Both the position numbers and the translations under genes were made by a program. The notes under the pieces were generated by a model. That model was not told the origin of the DNA, ran no database searches, and was given only the letters and a program-made list of their open reading frames with translations. Shown here one piece after another: positions 6,965 to 14,464 of a stretch of 64,000 nucleotides of DNA. Positions within the stretch are counted from its first letter, which is position 1, and every line of letters begins with the position of its first letter. The stretch spans positions 54,370-118,369 of the forward strand of contig JBJXGE010000038.1 of the NCBI GenBank assembly GCA_046154185.1. The letters run 5' to 3'. Source of the DNA: JBJXGE01 sp046154185 (lineage in GTDB: Bacteria; Planctomycetota; UBA8108; UBA1146; JAJFFE01).

Positions 6965-8603
6965 ACCTAAAACAAACGCGATTACAAGCAAAGGCTTCGC
7001 GTACTTGCCGTTACGAGCCAGAGGCGAGCTCGTTGGGGTGAAGCGGTCGTGGCGGAGCCACGACCGCGAGGGGTGTTGGAGCAACACCCTTAGGAAAAAT
7101 CTAGTCCAAGAACAAGCGCGCAGCGCTTGTTCTTGGACTAGAACACAGCGAGTCATTTTCTCCTGCGCGCTCTTCAGCCTCCTGTCGCCAGCGCTGCTGG
7201 CGGATCCACCGCTTCCGACGTCCGTTCCACCGCCATCGACGGTCACGACGCCACCGGCGTCGCCAACCGTCGAAGAGCGGCTCACGGGTATCGAAGCGCG
7301 CATCAACGCCTGGGACCGATTCGTTAAGGGACTGAGCATCGGCGGCGCGATTCGTTACCGCGGTGAGTTCAAATCGCCGGCGGATTATCGGCTCGCAAAT
7401 GGCAACGACAGCGAAGACTTCAATTCGTTGCGCACGCGGCTCCATGCGAGATTTCAAGCCGAGAAGCATTTCGGCGCCTTTGTTGAGCTCCAGGATTCGC
7501 GCGCGTTCGGCGAGGAGAGCCCGACATTTCTGACCGACGACGAAGGCGTCGACTTGCGACAAGGTCACTTCGTTTTCACGGACCTGTTGGGCCTATTGCC
7601 GTCACGACCGACGGTACTCGAGAAGATCGACGCGACGCTGCGAGTCGGTCGAGAGCAACTCCCGAGCTATGGCGATCAACGCATGATCAGCCCGCTCGAC
7701 TGGAGCAATATCGGCCGCGCTTACGAAGGCGGTCGTGCGACGCTCAAGTTCGGTGGCGCGGAAACCACGGCGGATCTGTTGTGGGCGCAACTCGTCGAAG
7801 ACGCCGGCATCAATGGCGCGGGACAAGACGCGCAGATCACCGGCATCTATGCGATGAATCGAGCGATTCCGCACACCGAACTCGATGTCTACGGTTTCTG
7901 GCGAAACTTCAAGCACCAAGGCGGCGCCACGCTGGGCGAAGATGGAATTGCGGGCGATCTCGAAGACTCGACGTTCGGAGTTCGCTCCGCATTTCAAAAA
8001 CATGGCGCGCGGGCGTCGTTCGAATTCGCGTATCAAGAGGGTAAGTCAGCGACCGATCGGGTCGACGCGTTCGGGTATGCCGGCGAGGCGGGCTATAGAC
8101 TCGAAGAGAAATGCTGTCCGTGGCAACCGGGATTCGCGTTTGGCCACACGTTCGCGAGCGGCGACGACGATCCCGTGGACGGCAACGAAAACACATTCAA
8201 ACCCATCGCGCCGTTTGGTCATTCCTATCAAGGTCACTATGACATCTTCGCGTGGCAAAACGGTCGCGATACGTACTTCAAAACGCTCGTCGCACCGTTT
8301 GCGGCCAAGCGCGCGACGGTGCACGCCGACTTCCATTGGTTCCGGCTCGATGCGCAGCGCGACGCTTGGTACGACGCGGGCGGCACGGCGATCCGCACCG
8401 CGAGCGCCGGCAACCAGGGCCGCGACATCGGCCGCGAACTCGATATCTATGTGAAGTGGGCGAGCGCCGAGAAGCGTTTCGCCATTTGGACCGGGTGGAG
8501 TCACTTCTGGGCCGGCAACTTTGTCCGCGGCACCGGCGGTGGCGGCCAAGGCGACTTCCTCTTCTTCCAAATGGAACTCTTCTTCGGCGAGAAGGCGGGA
8601 TAA
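6954..8603 (+). CDS. outer-membrane beta-barrel porin (alginate-export-like family)
   Basis: 549 aa if begun at ATG 6954. A signal-like segment (FSCALFSLLSPALLADPP) appears only at about residues 68-85, followed by a Pro-rich linker and a long region of alternating hydrophobic beta strands (SIGGAIRYRGEF, FQAEKHFGAFVELQDSR, TLRVGREQLPSYG) ending with FLFFQMELFFGE, typical of alginate-export-type porins. It could allow substrates of the periplasmic reductase across the outer membrane; that is inference. The first 60 codons are odd: 7011-7141 is a repeat element (described separately) read through in frame, so the native start has probably been displaced or the N-terminus lengthened. The gene overlaps the napF-like gene by 11 nt. 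Confidence 0.75.
   Translation: MHARPKTNAITSKGFAYLPLRARGELVGVKRSWRSHDREGCWSNTLRKNLVQEQARSACSWTRTQRVIFSCALFSLLSPALLADPPLPTSVPPPSTVTTPPASPTVEERLTGIEARINAWDRFVKGLSIGGAIRYRGEFKSPADYRLANGNDSEDFNSLRTRLHARFQAEKHFGAFVELQDSRAFGEESPTFLTDDEGVDLRQGHFVFTDLLGLLPSRPTVLEKIDATLRVGREQLPSYGDQRMISPLDWSNIGRAYEGGRATLKFGGAETTADLLWAQLVEDAGINGAGQDAQITGIYAMNRAIPHTELDVYGFWRNFKHQGGATLGEDGIAGDLEDSTFGVRSAFQKHGARASFEFAYQEGKSATDRVDAFGYAGEAGYRLEEKCCPWQPGFAFGHTFASGDDDPVDGNENTFKPIAPFGHSYQGHYDIFAWQNGRDTYFKTLVAPFAAKRATVHADFHWFRLDAQRDAWYDAGGTAIRTASAGNQGRDIGRELDIYVKWASAEKRFAIWTGWSHFWAGNFVRGTGGGGQGDFLFFQMELFFGEKAG
7011..7104 (+). repeat. dispersed hairpin-rich repeat, copy A
   Basis: 94 nt that recur, with gaps, at 38430-38525. 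Shared blocks are ttacgagcca, the block ggcgagctcgttggg, tggcggagccacgaccgcga and ttaggaaaaatctag. Copy A contains two small hairpins: arms CGGTCGTGG (7044-7052) and CCACGACCG (7058-7066), and GGGTGTT (7071-7077) with AACACCC (7083-7089). It lies inside the 5' part of the porin open frame. Confidence 0.8.
7101..7141. repeat. 41-nt perfect hairpin with CAAGCGC-GCA-GCGCTTG core
   Basis: Left arm ctagtccaagaacaagcgc (7101-7119), 3-nt loop gca, right arm gcgcttgttcttggactag (7123-7141), with no mismatch. It joins directly onto copy A of the dispersed repeat. The inner core is the reverse complement of the core of the hairpin at 63970-64000, while the outer arms are unrelated. It is not followed by a T-run, so it does not look like an intrinsic terminator. 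Confidence 0.85.
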
Positions 8604-8610
8604 CGGCGAT

Positions 8611-8670
8611 TGGCAGTCGCTGGGGCACGGGCGCTAGAATCTGGCCTTCCGACAAAACACGGCGCGTGCG
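8611..8670 (+). repeat. 60-bp direct repeat, copy 1
   Basis: This segment matches 10567-10626 at 54 of 60 positions with no gap (counted by eye). Both contain gcgctagaatctgg and gacaaaacac. A TAGAAT hexamer (8635-8640) could be a -10 element, but no convincing -35 at 17 nt is seen. The two copies flank the AAA ATPase and lipoprotein genes, so they may instead mark the ends of an inserted segment. Confidence 0.8.
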
Positions 8671-8677
8671 ATGGCGA

Positions 8678-8839
8678 CTCACGCGGAGATCTGCGGTCGT
8701 GTTCGTCTTGCAGTTGCCGCAGAAAAGTGGTTTTTCCGGAGCGCCGCATATCGATCACAGCATGGACTTTGCCAGGGATCGTCCTACCTTCGAGAACGCA
8801 TTTCAAACACTCCTGCCGTTCTGCAAGGCCACCATCGCC
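8678..8839 (-). pseudogene. decayed N-terminal fragment of a DUF4143-type AAA ATPase
   Basis: On the minus strand, about 50 codons read ERQECLKCVLEGRTIP, then KVHAVIDMRRSGKTTFLRQL (nucleotides about 8770-8711), which is the typical P-loop and upstream region of AAA_14/DUF4143 ATPases (MRRSGKTTFL). After QDEHDRRSPRE the frame enters the 60-bp direct repeat and loses resemblance. No plausible start with a ribosome site is seen, and the remaining 300-odd residues of such a protein are missing. It is therefore a remnant, close to but not a copy of the intact ATPase at 8925. The rest of 8604-8924 holds only the repeat and the upstream region of that gene. Confidence 0.6.
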
Positions 8840-8924
8840 GGCCCGCGGCGAGAGCAGGCGTGCGCGTCTGCCTGATGTCGTGAGCCGTCTTGACAGTGGG
8901 GCAAATACGACGTAAATACACCAC

Positions 8925-10091
8925 ATGCTAGACAGGGTTCTGGAGCGACGGCTGGCCGACGGCAAGAAGAGCGTGCTCCTTCTGGGGCCGCGACAAGTCG
9001 GCAAGACCACGCTTTGTCGTGCGCTCAAACCAGACGTGACGATCGATCTCGCCGACGAAGCGGAGTATTTGCGTTATGCAAAGGACCCGGGACGGCTGCG
9101 CCAGGAGTCCGCGGCGTGGCCGGTCCGCACGCTCGTGTTGATCGACGAAATCCAACGAGTACCCGCGCTCCTCAATCTTGTTCAGCTCATTGTCGACCGG
9201 CCGCGGAACCAGACGCGGTTTTTGCTGACAGGATCCAGCGCGCGAAAACTCCGCCGTCGCGGAGTCAACCTACTCCCGGGAAGGGTCGTGCTCGAGTATC
9301 TCGACCCCTTGTTAATGAGCGAACTCGGCGCCAATTTCGTACTGGAGAAGTGCCTGAGACTCGGCATGCTACCCGAACTCCAGCTCATGGATACCGAGGC
9401 CAATGAGACGCTGGAAACCTATTCGGAGATCTATCTGCGTGAAGAAATTCGCGCCGAGGCGCTAACACAGAACGTCGGCGCCTATGCGCGCTTCCTCGAT
9501 GTCGTGGCCGAGATGAGCGGACAGTGGTTGAACTACTCGAAGCTGAGCGCAGACACCGAGATCCCCAAAGAGACGATCCGCCGCTACGTCTCGATCTTAG
9601 AGGACACCTTGCTGCTGTTTCGTCTGCCGGCATTTCAACCGAGTATCAAGACGACGCGGAGAGTCTTGCAGCGCGAGCGCGTGTTGCTATTCGATGTCGG
9701 AGTGCGCAACGCGCTCCTCGGCCTCCATCGCCGGGCCGCAAGCCAACAAGAACTAGGGCCGCTCTTCGAGCAGTGGCTCATACTGCAAGTGTTCTACCTG
9801 GATCGCGCTTTCAGAAAACGCTGGAAGCTCTCCTCCTACCGTACCGAAGGTGGCGCTGAGGTGGATCTCGTCATCGAAACAGCCGATGAATTGCTCGGCG
9901 TCGAGATCAAGGCATCGAAAAACATTCGCGCCGCGGATACACGCGGACTGGCATCGCTCGCGGACCTCGTTGCTAAGGCGAAACCGTTGCGCAAGATCAT
10001 TGCATGCTGGGTCGATCGACCGCTCAAGATCGACGACGTCTCCGTCGTGAACTATCGCGAGTTCCTGACCGAACTCGAGCAGCTCGAGTGA
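8925..10091 (+). CDS. AAA_14/DUF4143 family ATP-binding protein
   Basis: 388 aa. Walker A GPRQVGKTT is at residues 21-29, Walker B LVLIDEIQ with D74-E75, and a sensor-like motif LLTGSSARKLRR at about residues 99-110. The C-terminal part has the DUF4143 pattern (SYRTEGGAEVDLVIE, then VEIKASKN), which resembles a PD-(D/E)xK nuclease-like core (E-D-x8-E-x-K). These proteins are common, often multi-copy, and of unsettled function. The gene stands alone between the two 60-bp repeats and uses codons such as CTA and TTA more freely than its neighbours, consistent with acquisition. After the stop, the same frame continues open for 33 codons to TGA at about 10190. Confidence 0.88.
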   Translation: MLDRVLERRLADGKKSVLLLGPRQVGKTTLCRALKPDVTIDLADEAEYLRYAKDPGRLRQESAAWPVRTLVLIDEIQRVPALLNLVQLIVDRPRNQTRFLLTGSSARKLRRRGVNLLPGRVVLEYLDPLLMSELGANFVLEKCLRLGMLPELQLMDTEANETLETYSEIYLREEIRAEALTQNVGAYARFLDVVAEMSGQWLNYSKLSADTEIPKETIRRYVSILEDTLLLFRLPAFQPSIKTTRRVLQRERVLLFDVGVRNALLGLHRRAASQQELGPLFEQWLILQVFYLDRAFRKRWKLSSYRTEGGAEVDLVIETADELLGVEIKASKNIRAADTRGLASLADLVAKAKPLRKIIACWVDRPLKIDDVSVVNYREFLTELEQLE

Positions 10092-10186
10092 AGTGAGAGC
10101 GGCAAAGTCATCGACACCGGCGATCAGCACGTTCCGTCGATCAGCGAGTTTCACGCGACGGTTGACGAGTTAGAGCTTGATTCGTA

Positions 10187-10513
10187 TCAGTGACTTGGAT
10201 TTGACCGCGGCGGGAGTTTCGGCGACCACGGATGCTCGCCACGCCGGAGTCGCTCGGCGTCGGCTTCGGGAAATTCGTCGAGCGCCACGCTCCAGACATC
10301 GTCGACACGGCAGAATCTGGTACGCATTCCAGAAAAACGAAGAAACGCGCGTTCATTCGCCACGCCGATGAGGCGCACGGAGTACATCTTGTTCACCCGC
10401 GACAATGCACTGCGAAACTCACTGGCTGTCACTTTGTAGTGCCGATCGGTACAGCAGGACGCGAGCGCCAGCGCTGCGACGACAACGACGCCCATCAACT
10501 GACTCGATCTCAT
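10187..10513 (-). CDS. small predicted lipoprotein, unknown function
   Basis: 108 aa. The start at 10513 is supported by a GAGGTG site about 6 nt upstream on the minus strand. The N-terminus is a short lipoprotein signal (MRSSQLMGVV, hydrophobic run, then LASC with Cys20 as the lipidated residue). The mature part (KVTASEFRSALSRVNKMYSV ... RFCRVDDVWSVALDEFP) reads like a small folded domain, but I do not recognise the family. It converges on the AAA ATPase gene. Confidence 0.6.
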   Translation of the reverse strand: MRSSQLMGVVVVAALALASCCTDRHYKVTASEFRSALSRVNKMYSVRLIGVANERAFLRFSGMRTRFCRVDDVWSVALDEFPEADAERLRRGEHPWSPKLPPRSNPSH

Positions 10514-10566
10514 CTAACACCTCACTCTCCCGGGCTGGCGACTTCTTCGCCCGCGCGACTCGATGC

Positions 10567-10626
10567 TGGCAGTCGCCGGGGCGCGGGCGCTAGAATCTGG
10601 TCTGCCGACAAAACACATCGCGTGCG
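10567..10626 (+). repeat. 60-bp direct repeat, copy 2
   Basis: Second copy of the repeat at 8611-8670 (six mismatches in 60). It lies immediately upstream of the large dockerin protein gene, with the TAGAAT hexamer at 10591-10596, about 50 nt before the start codon, so a promoter role is possible for this copy. Confidence 0.8.
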
Positions 10627-10644
10627 GGAAGGGCTGCATCAGAA

Positions 10645-13600
10645 ATGAACATGATCATCGTTTCGTCACCAGCGTCCGCAATGCAAACTCGTCGTCGTTC
10701 GCCAGCAGGAAAGACGTTGGTGGTGATGGCGACCTTACTAGCAACCGTCATCGTCCCGATCGCCGCGTTCGCCGGCGCCGCCGGCACACTTCTCCTCAGC
10801 GCGCCGTTTCAGGGACTCGCGCCGCAAGATATTGCGCACGATCCGACCGACAACACTTTTTGGGTGGTGTCTTATCTCGACGGCGATGTGAAGCACTTCG
10901 ATGATCAGTTCAACTTGCTCGGCAGCTTTCCGAATCCCTTTGGCGGCGTCGATGGATCCACCGGCATTTGCTATTACCCGACCAACGACACCTTCTTGAT
11001 GGTCGAGCCCCGCACATTCCAGATGTTAGAGGTCGATCGTACCGGCGCGCCGGTCGGCATCGATGTCGTGCTCGGCGTCTTACCGGTCGTCAATCCTTTC
11101 GGGGCGTTCTTGCGCGGCATGGCGTTCCTGCCCAACGGCGGCAGCGGCGCGGGATCGGTTTTCGTGACCGAAACCGTTGGCAGCGTGATTTATCAGTTCG
11201 ATCTCGACGGCGGATTGATCGATTACTTCGTGCATCCGGACGATCCCGATGGTTTCCCGGGCATGGGCGCCGGCGCGGCGGCCGGCGGCATCGACTTGAT
11301 CTTGAGTCCGGCGGGTTCGCTCGTGGGATTCGACGTCATCGGCGAAGTCGGCACAGCTCCCGTGATCCATCGCCTGACCGCCGCGGGCGTCGCGACCGGA
11401 CTCGTCATCTCGCTCAGTGAATCCGGCGCCGCCGGCGTCGGCGGAATCATCCGTCGACCCTATGTCGATCCCGCAAACGGCGAAGTCTACGACGCGATCT
11501 ACGGCACGAGCGAATCGACGGCGTCGTTGTTTGTCGTCGACGGCACGTTGCCGCCGATTGCGAACTTGCTCTCATTGAGCTGCATCGCCACGGGCAACGA
11601 CATCGCGCTGACCTGGACGCTCGGGCAACCCTACGACTCGATCGTCATCCGCCGCAACGATGCGCTGCTCGTGACGCTTGCCGGTACGAGCCTGGGCTAC
11701 GCCGACAACGATCTCGCTGACGGCGTCTACGCCTATGAGGTCTACGGCGTCGACGGCACGCTCGAGACCGAGCGCCGCAACTGCGTCGACGTGATCGGCG
11801 CGGGACAAATCCAGGCGCTCGTGCATCTGCCGGATCTCGGATTTGCGATCGACCTCGCAGAAGACGATCTCGGCACGATCTACATCACCGACATCGAGAA
11901 CCGCATTCTCGGCTACGACAAGAATCTGAACTACTTGTTCGAACTCACGGGGCCGTTCCCCGACATGGATGATGAGCTCACGGGCATCGCGTTTCGCCCC
12001 GAGACTCAGACGCTGCTCGTCTACAACACCTTCACCAATGTCATCCAAGAGCTCGACCTATTCGGCGTGCCAGTGGCGCCGCCAGTCATCGCGCAGATTC
12101 CGATCGATCCCGACGAAGAACCGTGGATCGGTGCACTGGCTTACGATCCAAATGGCAATGGCGGCGACGGCGAGATCTTCGCGCTCGAGCTCGAAAAGGG
12201 CGTCCTCTATCGCCTCGCGCGGAACGGCGCGGTGCTGTCGAGCTTCGTGCACCCTGAAGAGCTCGCGCACCCGACGCCCGATCCGTCTTATCTCGACAAT
12301 TACATGCTCGGACTCAGCGAGGTCCCAGAGATCGGCGGCGGCTTCGACGAAATCGATCTCGCCAGCGGTTACTTGCTCGACGAGAGAACGACCCGCTTCA
12401 TCCGCGTCAACGCCGCCACCGGGGCGCCGACGGGATTTCAGATGCCGATCGACGCCATGTATCAGGCGCGCCCGGCGCGCTACTTCGCGCTCCATAACTC
12501 GACCTACTTTGGCCAGCCGGTCGCGTTCACGTTGGCGATTCATTCGAATGACAACGTGCTGTTTCGCGTGCAGCGGAACGCGCCACCGGTGCGGCCCGTC
12601 GATTTTCTCGAGTGTCGGCAACCCGGCTTTGACGACGAAGTCGAAATCACCTTTCTGAATCACGGTCCCTACGACTCGATCGCGCTCGAGCGCAATGGCG
12701 TGCTCTTGGCAACGTTGCCAGGTTCCGCAAGCAGTTACCTCGACACGACGGCGGCGCCTGGCCGCCACACCTACCGCATCATTCCGCAACTCGGCGCGCT
12801 CGCGGCCGAGGCACGCCGCTGCGACGTGCGCGTCGGCGCCGGCGCGACGCTCCAACGTGCTTTCACATTCCCGTGCGTGAGCGCCTATCAAATGACGCGC
12901 AATCCGGTCGACGGCAAGATCTACATCGCCGTCAATAGTCCGGCGCAATCGTCAAACTACTTTGTCTACGATGCCGCGCTCAACTTCATCGGAACGATTC
13001 CATCAGCGGCCGAACCGCCCTTTCAAGTCGCCGCGTTCGCCGTGCGCTCGACGCCGACCGCCAACGAAATCTGGAGCATCTCCTGGCAAGTGCGCGCGCC
13101 CTTTTTGCAACCACAGAACTTCTTCTTGTCCGTGCAGAATCTCGCCGGCGGATTCTTGCAGCTGCCGACCGCGATAGACATTCCCGGCGCGCCGGTCGGC
13201 GTCGCGCTGACCTATCCGACTGGGCTTTGCCACGATCCGATCACTGACACCTTTTGGTTCTTGGAGCGTAACACCGACTTGTTCTGGCAAATGAGCCCGA
13301 CCGGTCAACTGCTGCAAGCGGTGCCGCATCCCTTGCCGCCGTTCCAACCGTTTGTTTTCAATCTCGGATTGTCGATCGACTCCGAGCGCCAAAGTCTCAC
13401 CGCGACCACCGCCGGTCCCTTTGAACACAAGATCACGCGCGCCGTGGAGATCACGACGACCGGCTTGCCGACCGGCGAGGTCATTGCGCTCGACGAGACG
13501 CCGCTCAATCCGATCTACGGGCTCGTTCGCGATGACCATCAGATTTGGATTTCGGGTTCGATCGGCTCGACCGGCCTCCTCGAACGACTGAAGGCGTCCG

Positions 13601-14121
13601 ACGCCGTGGCGCATCCGATCGACGTGACCTGCGAAGAGAGCGCGCCGCAGCAAGTGACCGTGACTTGGTCGGCGCCAAGCGCGTACGACTTTGTCGTGCT
13701 GCGCCGCAGCGGCATCGAGATCGCGGTCGTCCCAGGCAGTGTGATGAGCGCTATCGACGATGCCGTGGCGCTCGGCCCCAACGTGTACACCGTGGCGGGT
13801 CGTGTTGGCGGCGCCGAAAGTCCGCAGAGCGCGTGCGCCCTCGTCGTGACGGGCGGCGGCGCGACATTCATCCGCGGCGACTCGACGGGCAACGGCATCA
13901 TCGACATCGCAGATGCGATCTACTTACTCAACTACCTGTTTGTGTTCGGCGCCGCGCCGCCGTGCTTGGATGCCGCCGACGTCAACGATACCGGCGCCAT
14001 CGACATCACCGATCCGATTGTGCTCCTCGCCTATCTGTTCGCAGCGGGGCCGCAACCTCCGCAACCGTTCCCGGCTCCCGGCGGCGATCCGACCGGTGAC
14101 ACGCTCGATTGCACACCCTAG
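10645..14121 (+). CDS. large secreted propeller/FN3 repeat protein with C-terminal dockerin
   Basis: 1158 aa. A signal peptide with a long N-region (hydrophobic TLVVMATLLATVIVPIAAF at about residues 24-42) precedes three similar units. Each unit has a region rich in DxxxNTFWVV-like propeller strands followed by an FN3-like segment: about residues 309-389 (ALTWTLGQPYDSIVIRRN), 652-732 (TFLNHGPYDSIALERNG) and 991-1072 (TVTWSAPSAYDFVVLRRSG). The last 75 residues form paired dockerin-like repeats (GDSTGNGIIDIADAIYLLNY and DVNDTGAIDITDPIVLLAY). Proteins of this kind are typical of planctomycetes and are presumably displayed at or outside the cell surface. ATG 10645 is used; ATG 10651 or 10681 are alternatives. 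The ligand is unknown. Confidence 0.85.
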   Translation: MNMIIVSSPASAMQTRRRSPAGKTLVVMATLLATVIVPIAAFAGAAGTLLLSAPFQGLAPQDIAHDPTDNTFWVVSYLDGDVKHFDDQFNLLGSFPNPFGGVDGSTGICYYPTNDTFLMVEPRTFQMLEVDRTGAPVGIDVVLGVLPVVNPFGAFLRGMAFLPNGGSGAGSVFVTETVGSVIYQFDLDGGLIDYFVHPDDPDGFPGMGAGAAAGGIDLILSPAGSLVGFDVIGEVGTAPVIHRLTAAGVATGLVISLSESGAAGVGGIIRRPYVDPANGEVYDAIYGTSESTASLFVVDGTLPPIANLLSLSCIATGNDIALTWTLGQPYDSIVIRRNDALLVTLAGTSLGYADNDLADGVYAYEVYGVDGTLETERRNCVDVIGAGQIQALVHLPDLGFAIDLAEDDLGTIYITDIENRILGYDKNLNYLFELTGPFPDMDDELTGIAFRPETQTLLVYNTFTNVIQELDLFGVPVAPPVIAQIPIDPDEEPWIGALAYDPNGNGGDGEIFALELEKGVLYRLARNGAVLSSFVHPEELAHPTPDPSYLDNYMLGLSEVPEIGGGFDEIDLASGYLLDERTTRFIRVNAATGAPTGFQMPIDAMYQARPARYFALHNSTYFGQPVAFTLAIHSNDNVLFRVQRNAPPVRPVDFLECRQPGFDDEVEITFLNHGPYDSIALERNGVLLATLPGSASSYLDTTAAPGRHTYRIIPQLGALAAEARRCDVRVGAGATLQRAFTFPCVSAYQMTRNPVDGKIYIAVNSPAQSSNYFVYDAALNFIGTIPSAAEPPFQVAAFAVRSTPTANEIWSISWQVRAPFLQPQNFFLSVQNLAGGFLQLPTAIDIPGAPVGVALTYPTGLCHDPITDTFWFLERNTDLFWQMSPTGQLLQAVPHPLPPFQPFVFNLGLSIDSERQSLTATTAGPFEHKITRAVEITTTGLPTGEVIALDETPLNPIYGLVRDDHQIWISGSIGSTGLLERLKASDAVAHPIDVTCEESAPQQVTVTWSAPSAYDFVVLRRSGIEIAVVPGSVMSAIDDAVALGPNVYTVAGRVGGAESPQSACALVVTGGGATFIRGDSTGNGIIDIADAIYLLNYLFVFGAAPPCLDAADVNDTGAIDITDPIVLLAYLFAAGPQPPQPFPAPGGDPTGDTLDCTP

Positions 14122-14464
14122 CGACCGCGTGCACTGAAAGTGGTCCAGACAAGATCCTCCTGCGATTCACAGAATCCTTGGCGGATTCAAAACATCCTAG
14201 GGGACACACAAGGCGCTCAGCGTCGCGCGGATTAAGTCTCGGACAAGCGCCAGCTTGCGGCCGTTTGTCGCAGCGCGGCCGCGATCGAGGGTCCGACGGG
14301 CGGCCGGCCCAGAGCTTCGCAACTCTCGGCGGCGCGCCGACGAGTCACCGGCGACCGCGCCGTTTCGCTATTTGACGTCTTTCGGGCCAAAGGGTTGTGG
14401 ATTTCAACTTCGATCCTTGTTACTTTCCCCGCCTAATTTCCGGACTTGAAGAGGTAACCGCCCG
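14122..14464. other. intergenic region before the fumarase genes, no gene seen
   Basis: 343 nt without a credible coding frame. The last 60 nt are AT-richer (ttgtggatttcaacttcgat, then ccttgttacttt) and could hold the fumarase promoter, but no clear hexamer pair is visible. A GAGGT site precedes the ATG at 14465 by about 10 nt. No terminator hairpin with a T-run follows the dockerin gene. Confidence 0.4.

Noticed and set aside
8611..8640. Sigma-54-type promoter in the 60-bp repeat (TTGGCAG ... GGGGCA)
   Set aside because: The GG-GC spacing is 11 nt instead of 10 and the flanks do not fit.
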